NCBI GenBank assembly: GCA_033980235.1 | Contig: CM067070.1 | Coordinates: forward strand, 9,936,195 to 10,000,194 | DNA length: 64,000 nucleotides | Reading direction: 5' to 3' | Origin: Diadema setosum | Taxonomy: Eukaryota; Echinodermata; Echinoidea; Diadematoida; Diadematidae | Shown here: positions 46,451 to 57,869 of the stretch, in pieces | How positions within the stretch are numbered: the stretch's first letter is position 1 | Layout: the number at the start of each line of letters is the position of its first letter | Translations under genes and position numbers: made by a program | The notes under the pieces: model-generated | What the model was told of the DNA's origin: nothing | Databases searched by the model: none | The model's input: only the letters and a program-made list of their open reading frames with translations

Positions 46451-46652
46451 TACAGTGTATATTATGTAGAACCTTTTTCCCAGCAAGTTTAACTCATTAA
46501 GATCTGGAAATGACATTTCTGTGGTTCTATAAAATCACTAAATTTGTACATGTATTTGAATTACAAATTTGGCCACATTCCTATGAAGATTGCAGTTACT
46601 GTTTCCGTCTCAAATTGCTTTTTTGTTTTGATTTTGTATGAATTTGCTGCAT

Positions 46653-47172
46653 TTAACCCGTTGAGTATAGTTCTACATACAATTGCAATGCATCACATGA
46701 TTTATATACCCACAAAAAATTGTTATGTTTTATGGCACGGTTACTAAACTATCTGTGGCAGATCTGCGGCAGATCTGCAGCAGGCTGTTAATGATGAATA
46801 TTCATAAGTACAATTTCAGGAAGAGGTTGTGGCAGATCTGCGGCAAGATTTCTACACATGCAGGTATGCAGTATGCGAGAAGTCTGCCGCAAGTTCCTCT
46901 CTGTGGCAGCCTTCCCGCAGATCTGCCACAGACTGTTCCTGCCGCATACTAACAGTTAGTATGCGGCAGGTCTGCAGCAAAGCTTGGTTCTGCCGCATAC
47001 TCCCGCTTACTCCTGCCGCAGACTAAAAAGTATGCTGCAGACCTGTGTCAAGTCTGCCAGAGATCTGCGGCAGACTTTTCTTTTTCTTATGGGTATGGCC
47101 TGATTTTGTTATAACACGCATTTCCCATAGGCACTTGCCCGAGTATACTCGGGACTTGTCCTCAACGGGTTA
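46653..47172. mobile_element. TTAACCC-end MITE interrupted by another element
   Basis: The left end TTAACCCGTTGAG (from 46653) and the right part from about 47097 (GGCCTGATTTTGTTATAACA ... CAACGGGTTAA) together match the 92-bp MITE. About 430 bp between them is foreign and rich in TCTGCGGCAGA words. GTAT occurs on both sides of the insertion. Confidence 0.7.
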
Positions 47173-47540
47173 ATGCAGTTTCATAAAAATCTTTCTCCAG
47201 GATAGGATTTGCATTTGATTCTGAGTTGCCAATTTAACAAGGTGGTGATTTATGTGGCAAAATCACCTCGGGACTTGATGAGGTAAAACTTCAGCTGCAG
47301 GCAGTTACTATGGTGGTGATCTTGAATGACTGTACAATTTGCAGTGTTAGCACAACTTCATGCATAATTCATAGACCTACTAGCATGGCAATACGTTTTT
47401 CCAGAGTGTACCTTACCTCATGTATCAAAGTTATTATGATTCTATGTGATGTAATAGCACCCACTTTTAATTGTTGCTTGCATTAGAATGATTTTACTCC
47501 AATCCTTACACATCATTCCACCTGTCCATGCGTCAAATTT

Positions 47541-47800
47541 TATATCGTCGCTGGGGTGACAAGACCTTGTATCTGCAATTTTGGTGAAAATGACTTTTTT
47601 GCATTTATGGTCAAATAATCGGTTAAGTGATGTCCTGTCCAAATCCCAACTGTCTTACCACAAAAATGAAGCCACTATGGCACGTCAAAGGAATGGCTGT
47701 CTCATTCTGTACGGTGCTTTGGCCGCCATGTTTTTTGGCTCTCCTGAACATTTGACATTTTGTAGATACGAGGTCTTGTCGCCCCAGCGACAATATATAT
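47541..47800. mobile_element. MITE with GTCGCTGGGGTGACAAG ends
   Basis: CGTCGCTGGGGTGACAAGAC ... GTCTTGTCGCCCCAGCGAC. Partial copies at 51695-51840 and 58040-58205 share GGCTGCCATGTTTCTTGT and TTGTCGCCCCA-type blocks. Confidence 0.8.
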
Positions 47801-47926
47801 ATATATATTTTTTTTTTTTTTCCCCTCATATTCTACAATGCTTGCAGCATCTAGACATACAAGTTCAGTGTAGAGAAATGATTGATTTTAGACACGCAGT
47901 TGATAATGACATGATGAGATGGAGTA

Positions 47927-47958
<32 letters not shown>

Positions 47959-49376
47959 AAGACATTTTTATTTCCAGCAGATTTACTTGATGACTTACGT
48001 GTATGTCGTCTGCCTCATATTTCTGTATCTGTTTATTTAGCTATTTCACAAGTCTGTTTACATCTGAAAATTAAACTGTTCCAGAGCTGTATGATACATT
48101 TGAACCTCCTAATTGGCTCCTTGACTGTACCAACCTGTGTAATGTATCAACACATTTGCTGGCACGCAGACCCTCAAAATAAAGGGGGTAGGCCCTTAAC
48201 AGTTCATGCCATTTTGAGGTGAACTGAGTATCCTCGTGGATCATGCATTGTGTTTGTATTGTTTCTTCTTTATTTCTCCCCAAATGTTGTGGAGGGGTTA
48301 ACTCAAAAAGTTCTTTGACTATCAACTTCAAACTGATGTCATCTCTGTATCATGTCATAAAGAGGACAGATCTACATTGTAGTTATCTTTTCCTCTTTTT
48401 ATTTTTGTCATGGGAAATCATTCCTTTGGGCAGTTTTTTGTTTATATCTTTGTTTATTTTTTTTTCTTTTAAGAAAGTGCAAAGTGTAGCACTCTAGAAT
48501 GTGTTATGTAGTTCACAAAGTGATATCATTATGACTTCAACTGCTCTTTCACAATTACCACACTCACATGTCCTATGCTCAGTCAAAACTGATTTTCTTT
48601 ACCACATAATGTACACATGCATGTATACACTTGTAAGCATGCAGGGTATGCAGGGTATAAATGAATTGATGAGGTGTTTTATGCAAGGTTATATCTGTCT
48701 GTTACAAATTTCTGATGAATTTGACAAACCTTGGTCTTTGACCAAGCAGAGGGACCTGCACGAGAGCATAGATCTCAGCAAGTACTTAGTACTTGTTTCA
48801 CATGGATGGTTTTGAACACAAGGGGGCGCTGTATCCCTTACAGGTAGCAGCACTGTTTAGGTTAGAGGTGTTTTTTTTTTGTTGTTGTTGTGTTCATCAT
48901 CTTTTTACAGATGAAGGATGGGTTCTGACCATGTATCATTCGTTATTACAGCACAATATATTTATTATAATGTTGCTCTTATCTTTGTTTTTTTTTTTTC
49001 CTTTCTTGTCCCGTCTGCAGCCTGTTGCTGTCATGCGTTGCTATTTTTTTTTATTTTTTTTATTTTTTTTTTGGTTTTTAAGTTTAGGCATGAAAGAATA
49101 AGGTTATCCAAGGCTTTATTTCCACTATGCAGTTCAAGATTTTTTGACAGCAGTTTTTGCTAGAATACACTTTCTTCCCTAAAAACCTTTATCTCAGCTC
49201 AATCTCTGTCTTTGTGACTGATCCCGACCCTTTTAGAACATTTGCTAAAGACTTTATTCTATGCATACGAAGATTTGCCGAGGCCAGTGGTATTAAAGAT
49301 GCTTTTAATTTTACAGGAATATCACAGAGAAAAAGGCATTTCTCACCATCTTCTCTGTACATGTATTGCAAATTAA

Positions 49377-49512
49377 GTAGAAACTGACTTTGTGCTGTGA
49401 TTCTACTGAGTCATGTACAAATTGAAGTTACATCTGTGTTGCAAAGAAGTTCATAGAAACTGACTTTGTGCTGTAAGTCTGCCGAATCGTGTAGAAATTG
49501 AGGTTTGATTTC
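49377..49512. repeat. Two-copy tandem repeat, about 77-bp unit
   Basis: AGAAACTGACTTTGTGCTGT occurs twice, each followed by similar sequence ending AAATTGARGTT. Confidence 0.75.
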
Positions 49513-49942
49513 TGCAATTGTCTGTATTTTGTTGTTGTTGTTGTTTCACAAAAGTAATTTGTGTTTACATCATTTTATTTTGCCTTTGACAGTGCTTCCT
49601 AGGAGGAAAAATATTTCTTCAGCAATGAGCTTGATATCTTGTTCACATCACATAAATTTGCATATCGACTATTGTATTAGGAACCAGAAGGGATCAAAGT
49701 TATAAGTGTAAAATCTATGTATAGATTTTTTTTTAATCACCTTTCTTCTTCCTTTTCAATGCTACTGTGATGTATAATTTTTGTACTGAAATACTCCTAA
49801 ATTCTGTACATGTATATCATTTGTCATATCACCTGTAACATACAAGTTGTGTACCTTTTCCATATATGTTGTGGCAAACCTAAAAATAAAGGTGTGTGAT
49901 ACACGCAAGAGTAACAATTTCAGTGCTTATCAAATCTATGAA

Positions 49943-49944
<2 letters not shown>

Positions 49945-49982
<38 letters not shown>
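49945..49982. repeat. GT microsatellite
   Basis: GT units, about 38 bp. Confidence 0.95.
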
Positions 49983-49983
<1 letters not shown>

Positions 49984-50249
49984 ATGTGTTTATTTTTTAT
50001 TTTTTAACATGAAATATTACTGCTGGTACAAGTTTTTCGTAGGATGTGTATGAATTGTTTGGATGTAGTGTGAAGGAATAGGAGGTCCCACATGTTTTAT
50101 TGTATGCAGTATTATTTTACATACTGTATGTGTTTGACAACTGCATGTCGCTCAAGAATAATATTATGCTCCTTTTTCAGGTACATGTACTGTGAAAAAC
50201 AACTTTCTCTGTTTAATATCTGTCTCTTAACTTGTACACACAAACACAC

Positions 50250-50600
50250 ACGCGTGTCTATGGTGGAAACCGAGGACCCGTTTTACCCATAAGAATTTTA
50301 CCACATAACCGGGGACCTGTGTGTCAGTAGGACTCTTGTCAATCGAGGACTCATTCGTATATTACCATCCAACCAAGGACTAATTACGATAATGATAATC
50401 GAAGACCTACAAACATGTACCCCTACATGCAAAAGCATGCAAAAGCAGACTGTTTGGAACGGTCTGCATACCGAGGATGTCCTCGGTTCTCTGTGTGTCC
50501 TCGGTTTAAATGTAAAGTTTGTATGTGTGTCCTCGTTTTACACCATGGGTAAAGTGCACACACACACACACACACACAAACACATTCTCTCTCTCTCTCT
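50250..50600. repeat. Cluster of ACCGAGGAC/GTCCTCGGT words
   Basis: CCGAGGAC-like words recur on the left side and GTCCTCGG-like words on the right, with CATGCAAAAG duplicated in the middle and CA runs at both ends: a degenerate fold-back. Confidence 0.6.
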
Positions 50601-51023
50601 TTCTCTGTGTCTCATGTCTCTTTTCATTTATCTGGGACATTTTCTATTAGCAAAATCTCAGTACACATCACTCCAAAGAGTGTACGACACATGCAAAAAA
50701 AAAAAAAAAAAATCACATTCTGGAATCCACATTGAAATGCTGGCACTTTTCTTCTGAACACAAAGTGTATTTAAAAAGGTGTATCATATATGTTTTCCTT
50801 TTCTTTCTCTTTTCTCGCATGGCTACATTTAATTAGATACAAATGACCCAAACTCTACTGAATAGTGTGCAACGTTTTTAACTAAAAAGAGACATGCAAT
50901 CACTACATGCAGCCATTTTTATTTATTTATTAATTTTTTGCTTTTAAATACAGTTGTGCAAGTTTCTAATCCTCTACAAGGGACAACCTACAATAAAGAG
51001 AACAAGTCATTTCACATCTACTC

Positions 51024-51251
51024 ACTCTAAAAACAATCGAGTGAAAATATTCACTCTTAAAGGAGTGAATACAAAAAAGAGTGAATTTGGAGTGAAATTG
51101 GAGTGAATTTTGAGTGAAAATGTTCATTTCCACTCATTTTGGAGTGACCTCAGGGATCACTGGAAGATTTTGGATTCACTCCAAATTCACTCTTTTTTGT
51201 ATTCACTCCTTTAAGAGTGAACATTTTCACCCGATTTTTTTTTTTAAAGAG
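51024..51251. mobile_element. Fold-back MITE with GAGTGAAT words
   Basis: ACTCTAAAAACAATCGAGTG ... CACCCGATTTTTTTTTTTAA. Arms such as CTTAAAGGAGTGAATACAAA are repeated inverted, and GGAGTGAA is iterated inside. Confidence 0.85.
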
Positions 51252-51439
51252 TACAATGTACTGAACGTACATATTGTATATTGCTACAACAACTTTATTT
51301 GCTCAAAGATGACTACACAATGAAAATTGCCATATTCATGCCTCCGCCACAGTGCCATTACGAGGCGGCATATTTCTGGGTTGTCCGATTATAGCGTAAT
51401 AGATTTTGAGGTAAATGTATCCCAATGAAACTTGGCACA

Positions 51440-51690
51440 TTTATGGATGGATGAACAGGTACCCGCCCGACAGCAGGTGTTGGTTCTAATCCTCATAGCA
51501 TGCAGCGGGAACTGCTTTTATTATTCATATCAATGAAATTCTTCCGTCAAGATGTGTTCATTGCAACTGACTGACAAATTGCCCTACATCGACGTAAATA
51601 AGCACTGAATTGATCAGTGCTTTAGCAGTAGCCATGATTAAAAAAAAAAATCATGGGCGTACGTACTCGAGCAGGATTCGAACCACAAAA
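51440..51690 (-). mobile_element. SINE-like copy related to 44806-45171
   Basis: On the minus strand: GGTTCGAATCCTGCTCGAGT, then TACGCCCATGATT, GTGCTTATTTACGTCGATGT and CAACACCTGCTGTCGGGCG. It gives the linear order of head and body. Confidence 0.75.
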
Positions 51691-52655
51691 ATCAAATCAC
51701 CACAGCACACCAAGGGAATGGCTATCCCAATGATATAGTGCTTTGGCTGCCATGTTTCTTGTGCTCTTCTGAACACTGAACGTTTTGTAGATACACTGTA
51801 TGAGGTCTTGTCGCCCCAGTAATGATATCTACCATATATATTGCTACATGGAAAACTAGCCAATGTCAAGGAAGAATTTTGCGGTCTGAATGTTAAAAAA
51901 AACCAGTTGACATTAGATACCTATCTAACTTAACGAATACATTTGTTCAATGTGCATCCCTCCAAAGAAACACATTAAAAGTGAAAACATAGTTCTGGTA
52001 AGGGTTTGAGAACCTGTCTTGCACCATTTCACATTCGCTTGCAATATATCGAAAGAGTCTACCAAGAAACTTATCGGGCTGACCTGATTTGCCAGGATGA
52101 TGAGTTGTTTTGGAGCATTTTGAGATCAAAAATATAAGTCGATATACCAACTTTAATTCCAGAAGGATCAAGGTTAACTCGGTCTCTGGGACAACTCGGC
52201 CCAATTTCAGACAATTTATACGCAGTTCATATTGGCATATTCTACACATAGGCGCACGTTCATTTTGCAGGCGCGCCAAAGAGGTTCCTGGCCCATAACT
52301 GCGACCAGCCAGAATGCAAAGCGCTCCCATAGTACAACACTGTACAATCCAGAGGGACAACTAGGCCCCGCAATCAAGGTGAGGCCGAGTTGTCCCCAAG
52401 TCCGAGTTAGCCTGACCCCAATCAGGTAAGTTCTGAGATGCAAACATTTTTGGTTAATATTTCGCATTTTCGGCATTACCCAACGAATACCTTGCCATTA
52501 CAGCGTTATTCCACACATTTCTTAGGCATACGTGTACATTTTGGAGCGAAATTTGACAATTTTGCAGGTTCACTGAGAGAGGCGGCTGGAGTGCTGGAGT
52601 GATAACAAGCTCATGCAATCGATCCATCTGAGCACTTTTGAGACAAAACCATCTC

Positions 52656-52814
52656 CAGACGACTCCTGTTATAACAAAGTCCTTGGGACCACTAGTTTTC
52701 TTTCCTTTTACAGAAATTTCATTATAACATTATGACAATGCCGAGACCTGAGTTTTTACTTCACTGTCTCCAGAATTTTGTTATTATCGTGTCCTTTCAA
52801 ACAGGAGTGCACTG
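52656..52814. mobile_element. Tigger/pogo-like MITE, copy 3 (decayed)
   Basis: CAGACGACTCCTGTTATAAC ... AACAGGAGTGCACTG with TA on the right only. Confidence 0.6.
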
Positions 52815-53539
52815 TACTTTTCTCCTGCACTTGGCTTTGAAACTACATAAAACTGTATGGTCCATCTTCACATTTCTAAAAGCCACAGGAAATCCTATTG
52901 ACAAATCATGGAAAAGGACAGTAGATCAAGGACTCCCGCAAATGTGGACAGTCCAAGGCGGTCCAAATTTATCAATGCCATATTGTATGTGTGGTCTGTG
53001 ACTCTGTATCACCACATAGATTTGTACTACATGTACACTGCATTCACACTTAATGCTTCACACTAGTGCATACAGGCAAGCTGTTACACACTACAGCTGT
53101 ACTGGATGTGACCTCTACCCAACTACTAGTAGCTTACTTGAACCATGCAGTCATGAAAAATGAATGCATTCCTTGGTACATTGTACTTCCCATTCTCTCT
53201 GAAGATAAAGTTTCAGACATTCAAGGCAACTTTCAAGATAAATTTGGTGGGTTGTTTGTTTTTTTCATATCGCAAATGTGATCTGGAAATAAAATAAACA
53301 AATTGTAAGCTGGTATTAGCCCTTCATAAAATGTAGTAATGAAATGTTAGCTTAATCTGATAATCCCTTCATTGTGAATGCTAAAGAGTTCTACATCCCG
53401 TTTTGCTGTTGTTGTTGTTGTATTTATTGCACTGAGCACAGCTTATTGAGATGAAGCACATGGATAGACTATAAACTTACTTCAAACCCTCTTTTCTCCA
53501 TAAACATTTTACAGAGTGTGTACTTTCTCTCCATTACTT

Positions 53540-53720
53540 AGAAAGGCTTGGAAAGCAGGGGCGGATCCAGGAATTCCGTAAAGAGGGGGCGTGTTTACAA
53601 AATTAAAGGGGGGCGCACGCACCCCTCCCCCCATTTTTTTCTTTTTATTTCTTTTGTGTCAACAAAAAATAAAGGGGGGGCGTGCGCCGGTTGCGGTCCT
53701 CCCTGGATCTGCCCCTGGAA
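53540..53720. repeat. Small inverted segment with GGGGCGGATCCAGG
   Basis: AGGGGCGGATCCAGGAATTC ... CCTGGATCTGCCCCTGG; arms also share GGGGGGCGYRCGC. A MITE-like remnant. Confidence 0.6.
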
Positions 53721-53910
53721 AGTCAATTTGTATTGAGTTTTATATCATTTCAAAGCTCAGAGTTGTAAGTTGTAAGTTTGCTCTTTAAAAAACTACCATT
53801 AATCAAATATCTATGCCTCAACTTTTAGGTGGTTGCATGATGCAGGGTTACATGATACTGCACTTAAATACATACATGGGCAAGATGTCCTGGATGAATG
53901 GCTCTAGGGG

Positions 53911-56275
53911 TGGTATTCTGAAAATCTTCCTAAGTTTCTTCCTACGTCATAAAGTTAGGAAGTGCTTAGGAAAGACAGAATTGGTATTCTGAAGTTTCTT
54001 CCCAGGAACTTCTTAATGCAAACATTAGGCCATCCTCATCCCCGTCCACTGTTCTTTTTAATCAAAGTCAATACAAAATGCTGTATCATAGGGAACAAAC
54101 CGATGACAATCGCATTATTAGGGTGAAAAACATGTGTGAGCGGCATGTCCTACTTCTCATGCCCATTTCACGCATCAAAGTTAATGTTGCATGCAGTGAT
54201 TGACAAGCACCTATCAAGATGTTTTGCAGCTTGCTATATCTTAAAGGACAAGTTCACCTTCATTAACATAAGGATTGAGAGAATGTAGCAATATTGGTGG
54301 AACACATCATTGAAAGTTTGAGGAAAATCGGATAATCCGTTCAAAAGTTATGAATTTTTGAAGTTTTTGTGCAGTCACCGCTGGATGAGAAGACTACTGC
54401 AGTGTATGATGTCACATGTGTACAACAATATAAGGAAAATATAAAGAGAATTTCACAAAATTTCATCTTTTGAAAAAAAAACACATTCCCTTGACTCATC
54501 ACTGACATGTTATGGGTAATATTATTCCCATTGCCTTTAGAAAGAGACAAGTCAAGTGCTCTTTTATCATGCGAAAAAAGTGAAAATATGTTGAATTTTC
54601 TTTACATTTTCTTTATACTGTTGTACTCATATGACATCACCAGCCTTAGTAGTCTCCTCATCCAGCGGTTCCAACACAAAAGTTTTAAAAAATCATGACT
54701 TTTGCATCGATTGTCCAATTTTCCTCAAACTTTCACTGATGTGTTCTACTAATATTGCTGCATTCTCTTAATCCTTATGTTAATAAAGGTGAACTTGTCC
54801 TTTCACAACATACTTAGGACAGGGGTGGGGCTTTCCTAATAATCTTCATAAAATTCTTTCCTAGCTGCATTCTAGAATACCAACACTACTTCTTCCTAAG
54901 TTTGAAATTTGCATACTTCATCCTCATTTGCATATCTACCCAAGTTTCTTCCTAAGTTTAAGGAAAAAGGTTAGGAAGACACTTAGTCCATGGGCCAAGA
55001 CGCGAAAAATGGGTTATTGGTACCACCTGAGGTGGCAAAACCTTCTTGGTGTCATTTTGTTTGTCGGGCATAGATATGCTTATCAAGCTATGATAGCATT
55101 TCCAAATGAGTAGCTTAGTCATAATAAATGAATTTTTAACCAATTTGGTCTCGTTTTTATATCCCTGAACTTCTGAATCGAAACTAACCGCTATACAAAG
55201 AAGAGCACTGTCTTCTGTATGTCCACAGGTGTTCTGTTGTAAATGCGGTGCGCTTAGTCTTTAATATACAGTGTATATCCTTTTATAAAAAAACAACAAC
55301 AAAAAAGCAATTCCTCATGAATTTTGCTGTATTTTTCAATTATTCATCATTTTCCGGTGAAAACGCTACTGTGAAAACGCTAATTCCGTGTGTGCGTGTG
55401 TGTTTGTTTGTTTGTTTTTTTTTTGCCTGATTAACAACAATATTCTGGTAAACACTGCTAAAAGGAAAAAAAACACAATGTACCGTTATCATTTCTACAG
55501 TTCCTAATAAAAGGGATTATCTATTCTGTTTTTATACTACCCTCTCAACATATACATCAGTTTTAAACACAAATCACGCTGTTCATTTATAATATTATCT
55601 ATTATAATGTATTGGAGTGTACCGGTATGTTGTTTTTGCATTATCTTTCATTGTTGAATGGAAATAAAGCGACATTGGCATGGCATTAGCGTTTTCACCA
55701 TAGCGTTTTCACCGGAAATGATAAATAATTGAAAAATACGGCAAAATCCACGAGGAATTGCTTTTTTTTGTTTTTTGATAAAGGGATATACACTGTATCA
55801 TAAGCTTTGGATATTCCCTTTGCCGTCTTGAATAAAGACTAAGCGCTGTGGACATCATAACCTTTGGATATTCCCTTCGCTGCCTTGAATAAAGACTAAG
55901 CACGCCACGTTTACAACACCTGTGGACATACAGAGGACAGTGCTCTTCTTTGTTTAGAAGTGAGTCTTGATTCAGAAGTATAGGGATATAACAATGAGAC
56001 CAAATCGGTTAAAAATTCATTTATTAATTATGACTAAGCTACTCATTTGGAAATGCTATCATAGCTTGATAAGCATATCTATGCCCGACAAACAAAATGA
56101 CACCAAAAAGGTTTTGCCACCTCAGGTGGTACCAATATCTGGCCTGGCCCATGGACTAACTAAGGAAGAAACATAGGGAGCCACTTAGGAAGAAACTTAG
56201 GAAGATTTTAAGAAAACCACTTAGGAAAAACATCTAAGGAAGGAATTTCTTCCTAGGAAAGATTTCAGAATACCA
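53911..56275. mobile_element. 2.4 kb nested fold-back element
   Basis: Outer ends TGGTATTCTGAAA ... TTTCAGAATACCA, with TTCTTCCTAAG/CTTAGGAAGAA iterated in both outer arms. A central palindrome spans 54986-56156 (CCATGGGCCAAGA... ; ACCACCTGAGGTGGCAAAAC inverted on the right; GAAAACGCTA words at the core). A separate fold-back (54243-54803) lies in the left arm. No coding frame over 69 codons. Its right end is 45 bp from the PRDM stop codon. Confidence 0.85.
54243..54803. mobile_element. Fold-back MITE nested in left arm
   Basis: AAAGGACAAGTTCACCTTCA ... AGGTGAACTTGTCCTTT. Arms share TTTGAGGAAAATYGG and CGCTGGATGAGAAGACTACT-type blocks. A relative lies at 58660-59135. Confidence 0.85.
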
Positions 56276-56319
56276 CGCTAGGTCCCCTACATGGGACCTA
56301 TATGAGTTCTTAGTTTTTC

Positions 56320-57869
56320 CTAGTTGTCAGTGCTGTGGTGTTGTTGTGCATCAGTCTGTGCGGGAAGGTCTGCATCTAACACCTTGTGCCGAAACATGTG
56401 GGTGGTGTAGGTCTGGTTGAGGGAAAAGGACTTGCCACAAATGTTGCAAGAGAACGGCTTCTTGTCCTCATGCATGGAACGCATGTGGTTCTGCAGAGAG
56501 TACTTGACAGTGAACCCCTTTCCACAGATCAGGCACACAAATGGGCGGATGCCGCGGTGGCGCCGCTCATGCGCGGTCAACCCGGCCCGGTTCGTGAAGC
56601 CCTTGTTGCAGTGGGCACAGAAGAAGCGCATCTCACGCGTCCTGTGCATGCGTCGCTTGTGCTCGTAAACGCCGTTCTTGAGCCGGAAGCCCCTGCCACA
56701 GAGCTCACACTTAAATGGCTTCAGACCCGTGTGCTCCCCCTGATGGTTGTTGAGGGCGCTCTCCGAAGCGAACGTTCGGGGGCACAGGGAGCAGCGATAC
56801 ATGCGATTTTGCTCGTGGTTCTTGGCATGTTCCAGGAACTTTGCTTCGCTCACAAAGACCCGTGGACAGTGATCGCACATGAACGTTCCTATCCCTTTGT
56901 GGATTTCCTTCTCGTGCTCCAGTGCTGTGGAGCTCTCCATGTACCTCTTGGGACAGTAGCGGCATTTGTAAGGCCTGGGCTTTGTGTAGTAATCTGCGGT
57001 CTTTCCCAGCATATCTTTTGGCTCGTCTGGCACTCCTTTCTTCTTCGTCCGAAGAGATTGTCCACATTGTGCTTCAGGCAATGTATCGTGGTTCATCTCA
57101 TCGTGGTTTTCGGTGAGCTCAATATGGTCTGCAGCAGTGAGCTCAGTGTGGTTTGCAGTTAGGTCAAGTTGCTCTTCAGATAATCCTGTTTTCCCACCTC
57201 CCCTATCTTTATGTCGTTCTAGTACTCGTTTTGATACTCTCTTTTCTCTTGGTTTCGCTTTCTCCTTGCCTTTGTAATTACTCATAAATTCTTTGTGAGT
57301 CATTTCATGCTCCACGCACTCTCGCTTTTTCACAAAGCAAACGGAACAAAAGCGGCAGGCATGATTTCGCCTGACGGGAATCCCATGAATGTCCCTCTCA
57401 TGGCGATAGAGGGCTCCCTGCGTCTTATATGACTTGTCGCACTTGGGGCACTTGTGCCCTCTCTCTCCGTGCGTGGCTATGTGCCGTGTCAGCATGAAGG
57501 TGTTGCGCTGTTTCTCACCACAAATCGGACACGTGTACTCCTTGGCGAACTCGTGGAACATCGAATGGGCCTTAAGACGACCCTCTAAATCAAACCTTTT
57601 TCCACACACTCTGCACGCAAAGCGCTTCGGCTCTGTCGGGACTGTTGGAACATCATTCTGCGTTGTCTTCGTGGTATCTGCCTTGCTCCCGCCATCTTTG
57701 GCAACTTCACTTTCGAGAGCCCTTTTCTCCTTTCCCTTGAGTCTCCATGTCACTACGGGACAAAGTTCCTTGACCCTTTCTGGTTCGTGATCAAATTTGA
57801 TGTGCCTCATCATACGCTTGGCTGTAGGGAGCTCCTCCTCACACTGATCACAGCAAAAATTGTCCTTTC
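56320..57869 (-). CDS. PRDM last exon: twelve C2H2 zinc fingers
   Basis: The acceptor is TTTCAG/GAAAGG; the stop is TAG at 56322-56320; 515 codons. Fingers begin FCCDQC, FACRVC, YTCPIC, HKCPKC, HACRFC, then after a linker of about 115 residues YKCRYC, FMCDHC, YRCSLC, FKCELC, FFCAHC, FVCLIC, FSCNIC. All have C-X2-C-X12-H-X3/4-H, so none is degenerate. Only the second block has TGEKP-like linkers (TGLKP, GIRP, DKKP). The central linker is Lys/Arg-rich, then has repeated ELT-x-NH/ADH units. The C-terminus is a short Gln/His tail. Confidence 0.93.

Noticed and set aside
47581..48222. 213-codon plus-strand frame
   Set aside because: Crosses a MITE and A-rich runs, has no domain, no splice partners and biased low-complexity Lys segments.
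56386..57162. 258-codon open frame on the plus strand
   Set aside because: It is the antisense shadow of the zinc-finger exon, whose regular Cys/His codons keep the opposite frame open; it has no family resemblance.
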